This document shows, in pieces, positions 25,083-33,384 of a stretch of DNA of 64,000 nucleotides. The first letter of the stretch is position 1. Each line of letters begins with the position of its first letter. Made by a program: the position numbers and the translations under genes. This DNA comes from Myxococcales bacterium (GTDB taxonomy: Bacteria > Myxococcota_A > Polyangia > Polyangiales > Polyangiaceae), in the NCBI GenBank assembly GCA_004193285.1, contig SECP01000034.1, positions 1-64,000 of the forward strand, read 5' to 3'. The notes under the pieces were generated by a model. That model was given only the letters and a program-made list of their open reading frames with translations, was not told where the DNA came from and searched no databases.

Positions 25083-26618
25083 TCAGAACCCCGGGTCGTG
25101 CTTCCACGACGGTTTTACGGTCGCGGGAGCGCTTGCCGCCGGTGCGACGGTCTTGGCCGGCGGCGGAGGCGGCGACTTAGCGGCTGGAGGCGCCGCCTTG
25201 CGAGGAGGTTCGCTACGGGGCGGGCCGGTGCCGGTTGCGCTGCTCGCGCTGGGCTCTACCGGCAAGGCATTCGGGTCCACCGCGGCGGGCGACCTCGCCT
25301 CCACGGGCGGAGCGGCCGCGGGCTTTGACTCCGCGGGCTTGCCTTCGGCCGCCGGATCCGCCGGCTTGCCGCTGAGCGACCACAGCAAAGCCACGAGAGC
25401 GCCCGCGATGCCGAGCCCGCCGACGAACGCCACCTTGATGAAGCGCTTGCCGCCGCCCGCCAGCGCGACGTCCAGCTCCGACGGAGGAGGGTGGGGCGGA
25501 GCTAGGCTCGCGGCGACGCCTACCGTCGACATGCCGCTCACCCCGGACTGCCCGCTGAGCGTCGCATCCACGAACTTCGCGGTCTTCGAGAGCTGATGCT
25601 TGTCCGCCCTATCGAGCGCGTCCGCCAGGGCTTCTTGCGACTTGCGCCGCTGCTCGCCGAACAGGCTCTGTACGAACGCGCCAACCTCTTCTTCGGAGCC
25701 CCGCGCCGCCGCCGGCAGCGCTTTGTCCAGGGCGCGAAGCAGCTCGCTCGCGCTCTGGTAGCGAAGCGAGCGGTCCTTTTCCAGCGCCTTCAGCACCACT
25801 TCTTGCAGTGCTTCGGGGTAGTCCGGCATGAACTTGCGCGGCGCCACCACCGGCTCGGGCGCGGTGATCGCGAACAGCGTTGCGCCTTCTGATTCCTTGC
25901 GGAACGGGTGCTTTCCGGTCGTGAGCGCGTAGAGCACGATGCCCATCGCAAACACGTCCGCGCGGCGATCGATGCCGTCACCGCGCACCTGCTCGGGCGC
26001 CATGTAGCTGACCTTGCCCTTGAGCTGCCCGGCTTGAGTCGCGCCGTCTCCCAGCGCGGTCGCCTTCGCCACCCCGAAATCCACGACCTTGGCCACGCCG
26101 TCGTACGTCACGAGCACGTTCTGCGGCGAGATGTCGCGATGCACCAAGCCCAGGAGCTTGCCCTTACCGTCCGTCAGCTCGTGCGCGGCGTGCAGGCCCG
26201 CAGAGGCTTGCATCACGATGCGGATCGCGACCGTTGGCGGCGCTCCGCCGCTCCTTTTGGCGACCTTCATCAAAGTGTTCAGTGGAACACCGTCGATCCA
26301 CTCCATCGCCAGGAACAGCACGCCGTCTTGCTCGCCGAGATCCAAGATCTCGACCGCGTTGGGGTGACGAACCTTGGACGCGAGCGAGGCCTCATCGAGA
26401 AACATCTTCTCGAACTGGTCGTCCTCACTCAGCTTGGGCAGCATCGTCTTGACCGCGACGATCTTCTGGAAGCCGCGCGTGCCCTTGAGCCGCGCCGCCC
26501 ACACCATCGCCATGCCGCCGGCGGCGATCGGCAGCAGGAGCTCGTACCGGCCCAGCACGTGGCCGGGGCCAATCTCGTGCTGGTTAGTAGCGGACGGAGC
26601 GATCGAAGCTGGGTTCAC
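25083..26618 (-). CDS. Membrane-anchored Ser/Thr protein kinase
   Basis: A 511-residue eukaryote-like (Hanks-type) kinase. The catalytic domain covers about residues 20-290. It has the Gly-rich loop LLPIAAGGMAMVW, the Lys in VAVKTML, the helix-C Glu in FLDEASLASKV, the catalytic loop HRDISPQN, DFGVAK and APEQVRGD. A single transmembrane helix lies near residues 380-405 (VAFVGGLGIAGALVALLW). A Pro/Ala-rich C-terminal tail of about 100 residues outside the membrane lacks PASTA or other sensor motifs. The GTG at 26618 is preferred because AAGGG lies upstream; a TTG 13 codons earlier is possible. All catalytic residues are present, so it should be active. Confidence 0.9.
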   Translation of the reverse strand: MNPASIAPSATNQHEIGPGHVLGRYELLLPIAAGGMAMVWAARLKGTRGFQKIVAVKTMLPKLSEDDQFEKMFLDEASLASKVRHPNAVEILDLGEQDGVLFLAMEWIDGVPLNTLMKVAKRSGGAPPTVAIRIVMQASAGLHAAHELTDGKGKLLGLVHRDISPQNVLVTYDGVAKVVDFGVAKATALGDGATQAGQLKGKVSYMAPEQVRGDGIDRRADVFAMGIVLYALTTGKHPFRKESEGATLFAITAPEPVVAPRKFMPDYPEALQEVVLKALEKDRSLRYQSASELLRALDKALPAAARGSEEEVGAFVQSLFGEQRRKSQEALADALDRADKHQLSKTAKFVDATLSGQSGVSGMSTVGVAASLAPPHPPPSELDVALAGGGKRFIKVAFVGGLGIAGALVALLWSLSGKPADPAAEGKPAESKPAAAPPVEARSPAAVDPNALPVEPSASSATGTGPPRSEPPRKAAPPAAKSPPPPPAKTVAPAASAPATVKPSWKHDPGF

Positions 26619-26701
26619 GCTGCCCTTCAATGGTACTGCCTCAGCAGGGGACCTCAAAGGGCGCGCCGCGAGATTTCACCCACTCCGAAAGAATGGATCG
26701 G

Positions 26702-26742
26702 GCGCAGCCGGTTGGTAATGCTGCATTTCAAACCGGCTGCGC
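26702..26742 (-). terminator. Stem-loop between cyclophilin and kinase genes
   Basis: Perfect 12-bp arms (GCGCAGCCGGTT / AACCGGCTGCGC) surround a 17-nt loop in the 143-bp gap after the cyclophilin stop on the minus strand. Only a short pyrimidine stretch follows, so it may be a weak terminator or an RNA-stabilising hairpin. Confidence 0.45.
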
Positions 26743-26761
26743 GCCTACCTACACTGTCACC

Positions 26762-27277
26762 TCAGTCGTGAACGGTGACCTTCACCATCTGCACGGGGAC
26801 GACGGGGCGATCGCCGCTGCCAGTTTTGGTCGTCTCGATCTTCTTGATCACGTCCATACCCTTGACGACCTTGCCGAACACCGGGTGCTTGGACTGACCG
26901 GGGGTGAACCAGTCCAAATAGTGGTTGTGCACGGTGTTGATGAAAAACTGGCAGCTGCCGCTGTTCGGGCGGCCCGTGTTGGCCATCGATAGCGTGCCCG
27001 GCTCGTTCGAGATCTTCGCGTCCGCAGGGTGCTCGTCTTGAATCGTGCCGTCCGGCGCATTTCCGGTGCCGGCGCGCGGGCTGTTCGGGTCACGGCTGTG
27101 GGGACACCCGAACTGAATCATGAAGCTGTTGATGACGCGGTGAAAATGCAAGCCATCGTAAAACCCCGCCTTGGCGAGCTTGATGAAATTGCCAGCGGTG
27201 ATCGGCATCTTGTCCGAAAAGAGCTCGATCTCCACGTCGCCGAGTGAGGTGCTGAGGGTTGCGGTGGGGTTTGCCAT
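26762..27277 (-). CDS. Cyclophilin-type peptidyl-prolyl cis-trans isomerase
   Basis: A 171-residue single-domain cyclophilin. Recognisable motifs are the N-terminal TSLGDVEIELF, NFIKLAKAGFYDGLHFHRVI (catalytic Arg), FMIQFGCP, GTLSMANTGRPNSGSCQFFI and the C-terminal HPVFGKVVKGMDVIKKIE. It speeds proline isomerisation in folding proteins. No signal peptide is present, so it is cytoplasmic. The ATG at 27277 begins exactly at the conserved domain. Confidence 0.95.
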   Translation of the reverse strand: MANPTATLSTSLGDVEIELFSDKMPITAGNFIKLAKAGFYDGLHFHRVINSFMIQFGCPHSRDPNSPRAGTGNAPDGTIQDEHPADAKISNEPGTLSMANTGRPNSGSCQFFINTVHNHYLDWFTPGQSKHPVFGKVVKGMDVIKKIETTKTGSGDRPVVPVQMVKVTVHD

Positions 27278-27419
27278 GGGACCGCGGAGGCTAGGAGCCA
27301 GATCCGGCCCGGTCAAGGCTTGGGGCCAACGAACGCGTTCCCACGGCGGCACGAACGACGTCAGGCTCTGCTTCGCTCCGTCAGGTGCGACGCAAATGCG
27401 CGACGGCCCCGCAACGAGC

Positions 27420-28205
27420 CTAGGGCGCGAGAGGCAGCCAGTCGACGACTTGAGCGATCGCCTTGTCCCAGTAGGCCCAGTCGTGCGCGCCGGGGCTCTC
27501 CACGTAATGGTAGTCGAAGCGCAGTGTCGCCAAGCAGTCCCGCAGGCTGCGGTTTTGGGCGAGTAGGAAGTCTTCGGTGCCGCAGCACTGGTACAGGCGA
27601 GGAAGCGGCGACTCCGAGGCAGACAGCGTCGTGGCGAGATGGAAGAGGTCGTGCTCGGAGCCGCGCTCCGGCCCCGTACCCCCGAATACGAGCTCGTAGT
27701 CCAGCGCGCGGGACTGCCGAAACTCCGTGACGTCGGCCACGCCCGATAGGCTCGCGGCCGCGCTGAACAGCTCCGGCTTGCGGAGCGCGAGCTTGAGAGC
27801 GCCGTGACCGCCCATCGACAGCCCGCCGACGAAGTTGTCTTCGCGTCGAAGTGAGAGAGGAAAGAAGCTCCGCGCTTTGGCGAGCAGCTCCTCGCTCACG
27901 AAGTCCCAGTAGCGGTAGCCGTGCAGCATGTTCGTGTAAAAACTGCGATGCACGTTCGGCATGACCACCGCCAGGCCGAGCGGGGCCACGTAGCGCTCCA
28001 GCGAGGTGGACCGAGTCCAGATGGTCTCGTCGTCCGACATGCCGTGCAGCAGCCAAAGTGTGGGGTGACCGAGAAAGCCCGGCTGTCCCGCGCGGCTCAC
28101 GCCGCTGTCACCGATGCGTCGCTCGGTCTTCTCCGGGAGGATGACGCGTAGCGAGCTACACATTCCGAGCGTTTCGGAGAAGAACTTGCAATCGATCAGG
28201 GCCAT
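27420..28205 (-). CDS. Esterase of the S-formylglutathione hydrolase/EstA type
   Basis: A 261-residue serine hydrolase of the esterase D family. The oxyanion region is LWLLHGMSDDETIW. The nucleophile elbow is GGLSMGGHGALKLAL, and the catalytic His is in ESPGAHDWAYWDKAI near the C-terminus. The FYTNMLHGYRYWDFV segment is typical of the family. Related enzymes hydrolyse short-chain esters such as tributyrin or S-formylglutathione; the choice between them is not decidable here. It is divergent from argF, with only 29 bp between the starts, so their promoters must overlap the coding ends. Confidence 0.85.
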   Translation of the reverse strand: MALIDCKFFSETLGMCSSLRVILPEKTERRIGDSGVSRAGQPGFLGHPTLWLLHGMSDDETIWTRSTSLERYVAPLGLAVVMPNVHRSFYTNMLHGYRYWDFVSEELLAKARSFFPLSLRREDNFVGGLSMGGHGALKLALRKPELFSAAASLSGVADVTEFRQSRALDYELVFGGTGPERGSEHDLFHLATTLSASESPLPRLYQCCGTEDFLLAQNRSLRDCLATLRFDYHYVESPGAHDWAYWDKAIAQVVDWLPLAP

Positions 28206-28234
28206 GGGCAAGGTTCCGCGGCTCGAGGAACAGG

Positions 28235-29176
28235 ATGAAGGATTTTCTCAGGACCAGCGATTTGAGTCGAGCGGATTTGAAGTACCTCTTGGCCCGTTCG
28301 GCCAAGTTCAAGGCCAAACCGCACGCTCGCCGCACCGCGCTCGCGGGTGAGACCGTCTGCCTGTACTTTGCCAAACCGTCCACTCGCACGCGCATCTCCT
28401 TCGAGACAGCGGTGGCTCGCCTGGGGGGCAAGCCCATCTCGCTGAGCCCGACCGACATGCAGCTGGGCCGCGGCGAAACGATCGAAGACACGGCGCGGGT
28501 GGCGAGCCGCTTCGCGCGCGCGTTCGTGATCCGCACCTTCAAAGACGAGGACGTGGAGCGCCTGGCCGCCGCCGCCAGCATCCCCGTCATCAACGCGCTC
28601 ACGGACGGCCACCACCCGTGCCAGAGCATCGCGGATCTGCTGACTCTCGCCGAGCATCGCGGTCCGCTGGATCGCTGCAAGATCGCCTACGTGGGCGACG
28701 GCAACAATGTCGCTATCAGCTTGATGCAAGCGGCCGCCCTCGCCGGGACTGATTTCGCGATCGCGGCGCCGCCCGGCTATCAAATCGCTGAGGATCTGGT
28801 GGAGCAGGCGCGCGCAGTCGCCAAGAAGTCCGGCTCCGAGGTGCTCCAAACCGTGGACCCGGAAGAGGCGGTGCGCGACGCGGACGCCCTCTATGCGGAC
28901 GTGTGGCTCTCGATGGGCGACTCGGACGACACCAAGGCGGCGCGCCACGCCGCGCTCGGCCCGTACCGCATCGACCAAGCCTTGCTAGACAAGGCGAAGA
29001 GCGACGCCATCTTCATGCATTGCCTGCCCGCGCACCGCGGTGAAGAGGTAACTGCCGAGGTGGCGGACGGACCGCGCTCGGTCATCTTCGATCAGGCCGA
29101 AAACCGCCTGCACTCCGCGGTCGGCATCCTCTACGCCCTGATCGAAGGCAAGCTCGAAGGCGTCCAGCTAGGCTAA
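28235..29176 (+). CDS. argF: Ornithine carbamoyltransferase
   Basis: 313 residues, the usual length. The enzyme condenses ornithine and carbamoyl phosphate to citrulline in arginine synthesis. The carbamoyl phosphate motif STRTR lies at residues 49-53. HPCQSIADLLT, the ornithine-binding DVWLSMGD region and the HCLPAHRGEEV motif near residue 262 are present, which separates OTCase from aspartate carbamoyltransferase. It starts immediately at the conserved MKDFL. It is not clustered with other arg genes; argC lies 6.3 kb downstream. A hairpin with 8-bp arms (CGCCGCAA / TTGCGGCG, 29182-29220) follows the stop. Confidence 0.95.
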   Translation: MKDFLRTSDLSRADLKYLLARSAKFKAKPHARRTALAGETVCLYFAKPSTRTRISFETAVARLGGKPISLSPTDMQLGRGETIEDTARVASRFARAFVIRTFKDEDVERLAAAASIPVINALTDGHHPCQSIADLLTLAEHRGPLDRCKIAYVGDGNNVAISLMQAAALAGTDFAIAAPPGYQIAEDLVEQARAVAKKSGSEVLQTVDPEEAVRDADALYADVWLSMGDSDDTKAARHAALGPYRIDQALLDKAKSDAIFMHCLPAHRGEEVTAEVADGPRSVIFDQAENRLHSAVGILYALIEGKLEGVQLG

Positions 29177-29342
29177 CCCGCCGCCGCAAGGACGCGGGCC
29201 CCGAGACGAAGGTTGCGGCGAGGTGGAAGGCGCGTCGGCCACCGCCTCACGGTCGGCTCGGCAGGGCCCATCGTCGTCGCTCGCCGACGTATGGATCGGT
29301 ACTAAAATTGTTGAATGCTTTCGCGGCGCCCACGCGTCATCC

Positions 29343-29370
29343 GGAAGATGTACCGAACGGTACATCTTCC
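29343..29370. promoter_or_regulatory. 28-bp palindrome, operator-like
   Basis: Two perfect 13-bp arms (GGAAGATGTACCG / CGGTACATCTTCC) are separated by AA. The core TACCG-N2-CGGTA resembles TetR-family operators. A related half-site, ATCGGTAC, lies about 50 bp upstream in an AT-richer stretch. No intact gene flanks it closely, so it may be a relic promoter or a hairpin. Confidence 0.5.
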
Positions 29371-29473
29371 CTCGAGACCGCCCGCGCCACGAATCAGCTT
29401 TTTTAGCGCGGAATCGTAAGTTGGCGACAGGAGCAAGATCGCCCTTCTGCCGAGGCGCCTTGCGCACCGCGAA

Positions 29474-29555
29474 GTCGTGAGCGGCCGAGTCGTGAGCGGC
29501 CGAGCCGTGAACCGGCGAAGCCGTGAACCGGCGAAGCCGTGAACCGGCGAAGCCG
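29474..29555. repeat. Tandem array 1 (15-16 bp unit)
   Basis: Two units of GTCGTGAGCGGCCGA are followed by three units of GCCGTGAACCGGCGAA and a partial unit. The two unit types differ by a few bases and one indel, as expected for slippage expansion of a diverged repeat. Confidence 0.85.
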
Positions 29556-29569
29556 CGGAAGGCAAGAGG

Positions 29570-29745
29570 CCGCGGATCCGAAGAACGGACCCCTCCGCGG
29601 ATCCGAAGAACGGACCCCTCCGCGGATCCGAAGAACGGACCCCTCCGCGGATCCGAAGAACGAGACCCTCCGCGGATCTGAGAACGGCACCCTGCACGGA
29701 TCCGAAGAACGAGACCCTGCACGGATCCGAAGAGCGGTTCGAGCC
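29570..29745. repeat. Tandem array 2 (25 bp unit, about seven copies)
   Basis: Three identical 25-bp units start CCGCGGATCCGAAGAACGG and end ACCCCT. They are followed by a fourth with one change, a 24-bp fifth, and two more that begin GCACGGATCC. The gradient of divergence from left to right suggests recent expansion at the left end. The period is not a multiple of three. Confidence 0.9.
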
Positions 29746-30129
29746 GGGGAACGTGCCTCGCGGCGAGGTTCGCTCGCGGAAATGGCTACGTGCTCGGCGA
29801 ACCGGCGCGCGTTGCGCGGGACATCAGTGGCGGGTGTCGGACGATGACACGGCTGGGTGAGCCGAGCGCCGTCGCTTTTAGCAAGATCGTCGGGGGGGCG
29901 GGCGGCAGTGCGGCCAGGGGCGACACAGCTGAGAGAGCCGAGGCAGTTGCGCCTAACAAGAAAGAACTAACGCGTAGGGGTACCGCCGAGCGTCGGCCGA
30001 GCAATCCAGCGGCGACACGGTGGCCCCGGGGGCGACACGGTGATCTGCGGCTGGCGCGGGGATCGGTTCCGCGGAACCCGGGCTGGGCAAACCCATGGCC
30101 TCGCGATGTTCGTGTAAAAAAATCTAACG

Positions 30130-30148
30130 CCGACGAGGGCGCCGTCGG
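30130..30148 (-). terminator. Possible minus-strand terminator hairpin
   Basis: CCGACG and CGTCGG arms enclose a 7-nt loop. Read on the minus strand, the hairpin is followed within a few bases by T7 (complement of A at 30116-30122). No minus-strand gene is visible just upstream, so this is uncertain. Confidence 0.3.
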
Positions 30149-30163
30149 GGGTCGTCGACAGAG

Positions 30164-30370
30164 GGACCGGAGAGGGCCGAAGAGAGGACCGGAGAGGGCC
30201 GAAGGGAGGACCGGAGAGGACCGGAGAGGGCCGAAGAGAGGACCGGAGAGGGCCGAAGTAGAACCGGAGAGTGGACGGAGAGTGGACCGGAGTGAACCGG
30301 CCGAGGACCGGAGAGGGCGGAAATAGAACCGGGGAGTGGACTGGAGAGTGGGACCGGAGAGAACCGGCAA
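30164..30370. repeat. Tandem array 3 (22 bp unit, degenerate)
   Basis: The unit starts GGACCGGAGAGGGCCGAAG and is 22 bp long. The first two copies are nearly identical, then a 10-bp partial, two more good copies, and then degenerate ACCGG-centred units to about 30370. The ACCGG core also occurs in array 1. Confidence 0.8.
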
Positions 30371-30439
30371 GAGGGGCCGTAGAGGCGATGGTGCGGCGGG
30401 CTGCCCAGCTTGAATTCTGTCTGCTAAGACACGCGGGCT

Positions 30440-32272
30440 TTGCGGTTCTGGTATTCGCTGACCATCGGTTCGCTGCTCGCTTTCGCGAGCCAGGCGGCGT
30501 GCAAAGGCAAGGGCGCGGGCGGTGTTGCGCCGGGCAGCTCGGCGTCCGGCGCGGCGGGGGGACCGGCGGCGGCGGTGGCGACGAGCACGGTGGATCATGG
30601 CGAGCTGGATACGCTGGCGCCCAAGGATTCGCCGAAGATCGGAGCTCTCGTGATCGCAGCGACGGTGTACAAGCTGCCGGACACGGGGTCGCGTAAGCTG
30701 GGCTACATCCGACTCGGTGGCACGGTGCCGCGCGATTCGGAGCCAGTGAAGGGCCGCGGCTGCAAGGGGGAGTGGTACCGCGTTTACCCGATGGGCCACG
30801 TGTGCACGGACGAGGCGAGCATCGACATGAATCACGCGCTGCTCCGCGCCGCCAGCCGCCGCCCGGAGCTAGAAAAGCCCATGCCGTACAGGTACGGCTT
30901 CGTGCGCGCCACTTCTCCGCAGTATTTGCGCGCGCCAACCAAGAGCGAGCAAGAGAAGAGCGAATTCAAGCTCGCCGAGCACCTCGATTGGTTTCAGCAG
31001 AACCGAGGCGAGGTGCAGAAGGTCGTCATGGGCGCGAACGACGTCCCGCTGGACGCCAAGGGCGCGGCGCTCCCGGGCGGGAAATTGCCTCCCGGCTTCA
31101 GACCGTCGACCGTCCTTAGCGAAAACGAGTTGTTCGGTGGGCAGAGCGCCAATGACCCGGTGCCTTGGTGGCTACAAGGAGGCCGCAAGATCCCGAACGT
31201 GTCCGGCTATAACGTGCCCGAGTACGCGGTGTTCGCGGATCGCGTGCGCCGGAAGACGGGGCTCAGCTTGGTGGGAGCCTTCGAGACGGAGAGCGAAGGG
31301 CTGAGCCGGCGCTTCGCGGTCACGGTGGACATGCGCTTGGTGCCGACCACCAAGCTCAAGCCAGACACCGGTTCACCGTTTCATGGCGTCACGCTCAGCG
31401 ACAAGCTTTCGTTACCGCTCGGCTGGGTCAACACGCAGACCGCGCGTACCTTCAAGCTCATCAAGGGCAAAGACGAGGCGAGGCCGGACGAACCGCTTCC
31501 GATGCGCGCGGTGATTCCGCTCTCCGGCAAGGCGCGCATCAAGGGCGGGGACCGCTTTTATCAAACCGCCAAGGACAAAACGGTGTGGATCCGCGCGGCG
31601 GATCTGGCGGTTGCGGAGGCGCCGCCCACGCTGCCCCCGGTCGCGGATAAGGGCGACAAATGGATCGATATCTCGATCAAGCAGCAGGCGCTGGTCCTTT
31701 ACGAGGGCAAAAAGCCCGTGTACGCGACGCTCATCTCTTCTGGGCGCGACCGCCTCGGCGATCCGAAGACGACGCTCTCCACGCCGCGCGGCTCGTTCCG
31801 ACTGACCAGCAAGCACATCGCCGCCGCCATGGACTCCGAGGAGAACTCGAGCGTCTCCGGCGGTAGCCGCAGCCACTCCGGTCCCACCGCCACCGCCAGT
31901 GCCGCGACCGTCGAGCGGCTCAAGAGCGCGGACGCCAAAGGCGAGAAGCTCTCTGCCGACGACGCCCGGCGCCTAGCCAACATCAAAAAAGGGCGCGACC
32001 CCGAGTACGGCATCACGACGCGCCGCGGCGCCTCGGACTTCGAGCTGCGCGACGTGCCCTGGATTCAATATTTCGCGGCCGGTTATGCGCTGCACGGCGC
32101 TTACTGGCACGACGTGTTCGGCACGGCGCGTAGTCACGGCTGCGTCAACCTGGCGCCCATCGACGCGCGCTACGTGTTCTTGTGGACGGATCCCCCGGTG
32201 CCGGCCGGCTGGCATGGGATCAATGTAGGCAGCGACATGGGCGAGGGAACGGCGGTCGAAATTCGCGAATAG
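30440..32272 (+). CDS. L,D-transpeptidase (YkuD domain) with large N-terminal region
   Basis: A 610-residue exported protein starting at TTG, the first possible start after an in-frame TAA. The signal-like N-terminus ends in AAC followed by a Lys/Gly-rich stretch and may be a lipoprotein signal. Residues 30-400 show an SH3-like start (VYKLPDTGSRKLGYIRLGG) and no other family I recognise. The YkuD domain covers about 405-600, with WIDISIKQQALVLYEGKKPVYATLISSG broken into its usual strands. Its active site is HGAYWHDVFG followed by SHGCVNL, with the catalytic Cys at residue 568. Such enzymes make 3-3 cross-links or attach proteins to peptidoglycan. An insertion of about 70 residues lies inside the YkuD domain. 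Two FGE-like genes follow closely. Confidence 0.88.
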   Translation: MRFWYSLTIGSLLAFASQAACKGKGAGGVAPGSSASGAAGGPAAAVATSTVDHGELDTLAPKDSPKIGALVIAATVYKLPDTGSRKLGYIRLGGTVPRDSEPVKGRGCKGEWYRVYPMGHVCTDEASIDMNHALLRAASRRPELEKPMPYRYGFVRATSPQYLRAPTKSEQEKSEFKLAEHLDWFQQNRGEVQKVVMGANDVPLDAKGAALPGGKLPPGFRPSTVLSENELFGGQSANDPVPWWLQGGRKIPNVSGYNVPEYAVFADRVRRKTGLSLVGAFETESEGLSRRFAVTVDMRLVPTTKLKPDTGSPFHGVTLSDKLSLPLGWVNTQTARTFKLIKGKDEARPDEPLPMRAVIPLSGKARIKGGDRFYQTAKDKTVWIRAADLAVAEAPPTLPPVADKGDKWIDISIKQQALVLYEGKKPVYATLISSGRDRLGDPKTTLSTPRGSFRLTSKHIAAAMDSEENSSVSGGSRSHSGPTATASAATVERLKSADAKGEKLSADDARRLANIKKGRDPEYGITTRRGASDFELRDVPWIQYFAAGYALHGAYWHDVFGTARSHGCVNLAPIDARYVFLWTDPPVPAGWHGINVGSDMGEGTAVEIRE

Positions 32273-32298
32273 TGCCGCGGGATGCTTAGATTGCGAGA

Positions 32299-33246
32299 GT
32301 GTCCGCCGACCAAGCCCCGCCTCGCTCCGAAAGCGCAGCGACTTCTGCGGGCGGGGGAGCGAGGGGCGGGAACCGTAAGCACGCCGGCCTCGCGATCTTG
32401 ATCCTGGGTGGGCTGGGAGTCGTGCTTCACGGCGCGACCTCCGGCGGAGGCGAAGCGGCGACCCTCGCTCCGCCGAGTGCGAGCTTCGATAAGCCGCCAC
32501 CGCCGCCGCCAGAGCCCACCGTCACGGCGAGCACCGCTGCGCCCGCTTGCGGCCCAGACATGGTCCTGGTGGAGGGCGAGTACTGCACGGACGTGCGCCA
32601 GGACTGTAACCACTGGCTAGACGACGCGGCGCTGCCGTTTGCCCGCTGCGGCGAGTACAGCACGGTGTCCCGCTGCGTGGGTAAGCGCGTGGCGATGCGG
32701 TTCTGTATCGACAGGCGCGAATACACGCCGCCGGGCGAGAAGCTGCCGCTCAACTGGGCCAGCTACGACATCGCGAGCAAGACGTGCGCGGGGGTCGGCA
32801 AGCGGCTGTGCACCGATAGCGAGTGGAACTTCGCCTGTGAGGGGCCGGAGATGCTGCCGTACCCGTACGGCTACGAGCGGCGACCCGTCTGCAACCAGGA
32901 TCAGAAGGACCTGTACGACAAGAACCCGCGCATGCAGGTACTCAAGGACCTCCGCGAACCGGCGGATGCGCGGCCGGATTGCAAGAGCCCGTTCGGGGTA
33001 GAGAACATGGTCGGCAACATGGACGAGCCCGTCGCGCGCGAGGGCTTCGAGAACAACGCGCCCTTCCGCAACGCGCTCAAAGGCGGCTGGTGGATGCCCG
33101 CGCGCAACCGCTGTCGCCCAGCCACGACGGCGCATGACGACTTCTTCAAGGACATTCAGATCGGCGTGAGGTGCTGCGGCCCGGCGTCTGGCGGTGTACC
33201 GACCGGTGAGCCGATGTCGCCAAATTCGGTTGAGAAGCAGCTTTAA
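32299..33246 (+). CDS. FGE/SUMF1-like membrane-anchored protein, paralogue 1
   Basis: 315 residues starting at GTG, 26 bp after the transpeptidase gene. One hydrophobic helix (residues about 30-48) and a Pro-rich linker precede a formylglycine-generating-enzyme-like domain (about 75-300). Landmarks are MVLVEGEYC, FCIDRREYTPPGEKLP, GKRLCTDSEWNFACEG, YPYGYERRPVCN, ENMVGNMDEPV, GGWWMPARNRCRPATTAH and GVRCC. The fold matches, but the paired active-site cysteines of true FGE are not placed as expected. It may therefore be a non-catalytic or differently acting relative. It has many extra cysteines that suit an extracytoplasmic location. Confidence 0.8.
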   Translation: MSADQAPPRSESAATSAGGGARGGNRKHAGLAILILGGLGVVLHGATSGGGEAATLAPPSASFDKPPPPPPEPTVTASTAAPACGPDMVLVEGEYCTDVRQDCNHWLDDAALPFARCGEYSTVSRCVGKRVAMRFCIDRREYTPPGEKLPLNWASYDIASKTCAGVGKRLCTDSEWNFACEGPEMLPYPYGYERRPVCNQDQKDLYDKNPRMQVLKDLREPADARPDCKSPFGVENMVGNMDEPVAREGFENNAPFRNALKGGWWMPARNRCRPATTAHDDFFKDIQIGVRCCGPASGGVPTGEPMSPNSVEKQL

Positions 33247-33384
33247 ATGCAATCGCGTAAGCGTCCACGATCATGACGTATTTCCCGTTGGCACGGTTTG
33301 AGCTAACCGGCTAGCCGATGCGTAATAGGGTTGACGGCTCGGACACTTTTAAGAAAAGTCCGGAGCTTGCCGTTTGCCGAACGC
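33247..33384. promoter_or_regulatory. Intergenic region between FGE-like paralogues
   Basis: 138 bp with two candidate signals. One is a perfect 10-bp palindrome CGGCTAGCCG (33308-33317). The other is a hairpin (CGGAC-AC-TTTT / AAAA-GTCCG, 33340-33362) that begins nine bases after a TTGACG box. It may hold a promoter for the second paralogue; no clear -10 is seen. Confidence 0.3.

Larger units (their letters stand above)
29177..30439. other. 1.26-kb gene-free block with tandem repeats and palindromes
   Basis: No frame here has convincing codon bias or protein similarity. The block holds, in order: a hairpin after argF, a 31-bp near-copy of a hisS segment, an AT-richer stretch with a 28-bp palindrome, and two neighbouring tandem arrays. 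After these come a 14-bp palindrome (30065-30078), a hairpin beside an A7 run, and a third tandem array ending about 70 bp before the next gene. The array periods (15-16, 25 and 22 bp) are mostly not multiples of three, which argues against coding repeats. Confidence 0.7.

Noticed and set aside
29168..29722. Minus-strand frames through the tandem repeats with a periodic Arg/Gly/Phe/Ser peptide
   Set aside because: Three overlapping frames all stay open because the 25-bp unit lacks stops and cycles through the frames. This is a property of the repeat, not evidence of coding.
29474..30370. CRISPR array
   Set aside because: Repeats are directly contiguous without unique spacers of constant size, the periods are 15-25 bp, and no cas genes are in the window.
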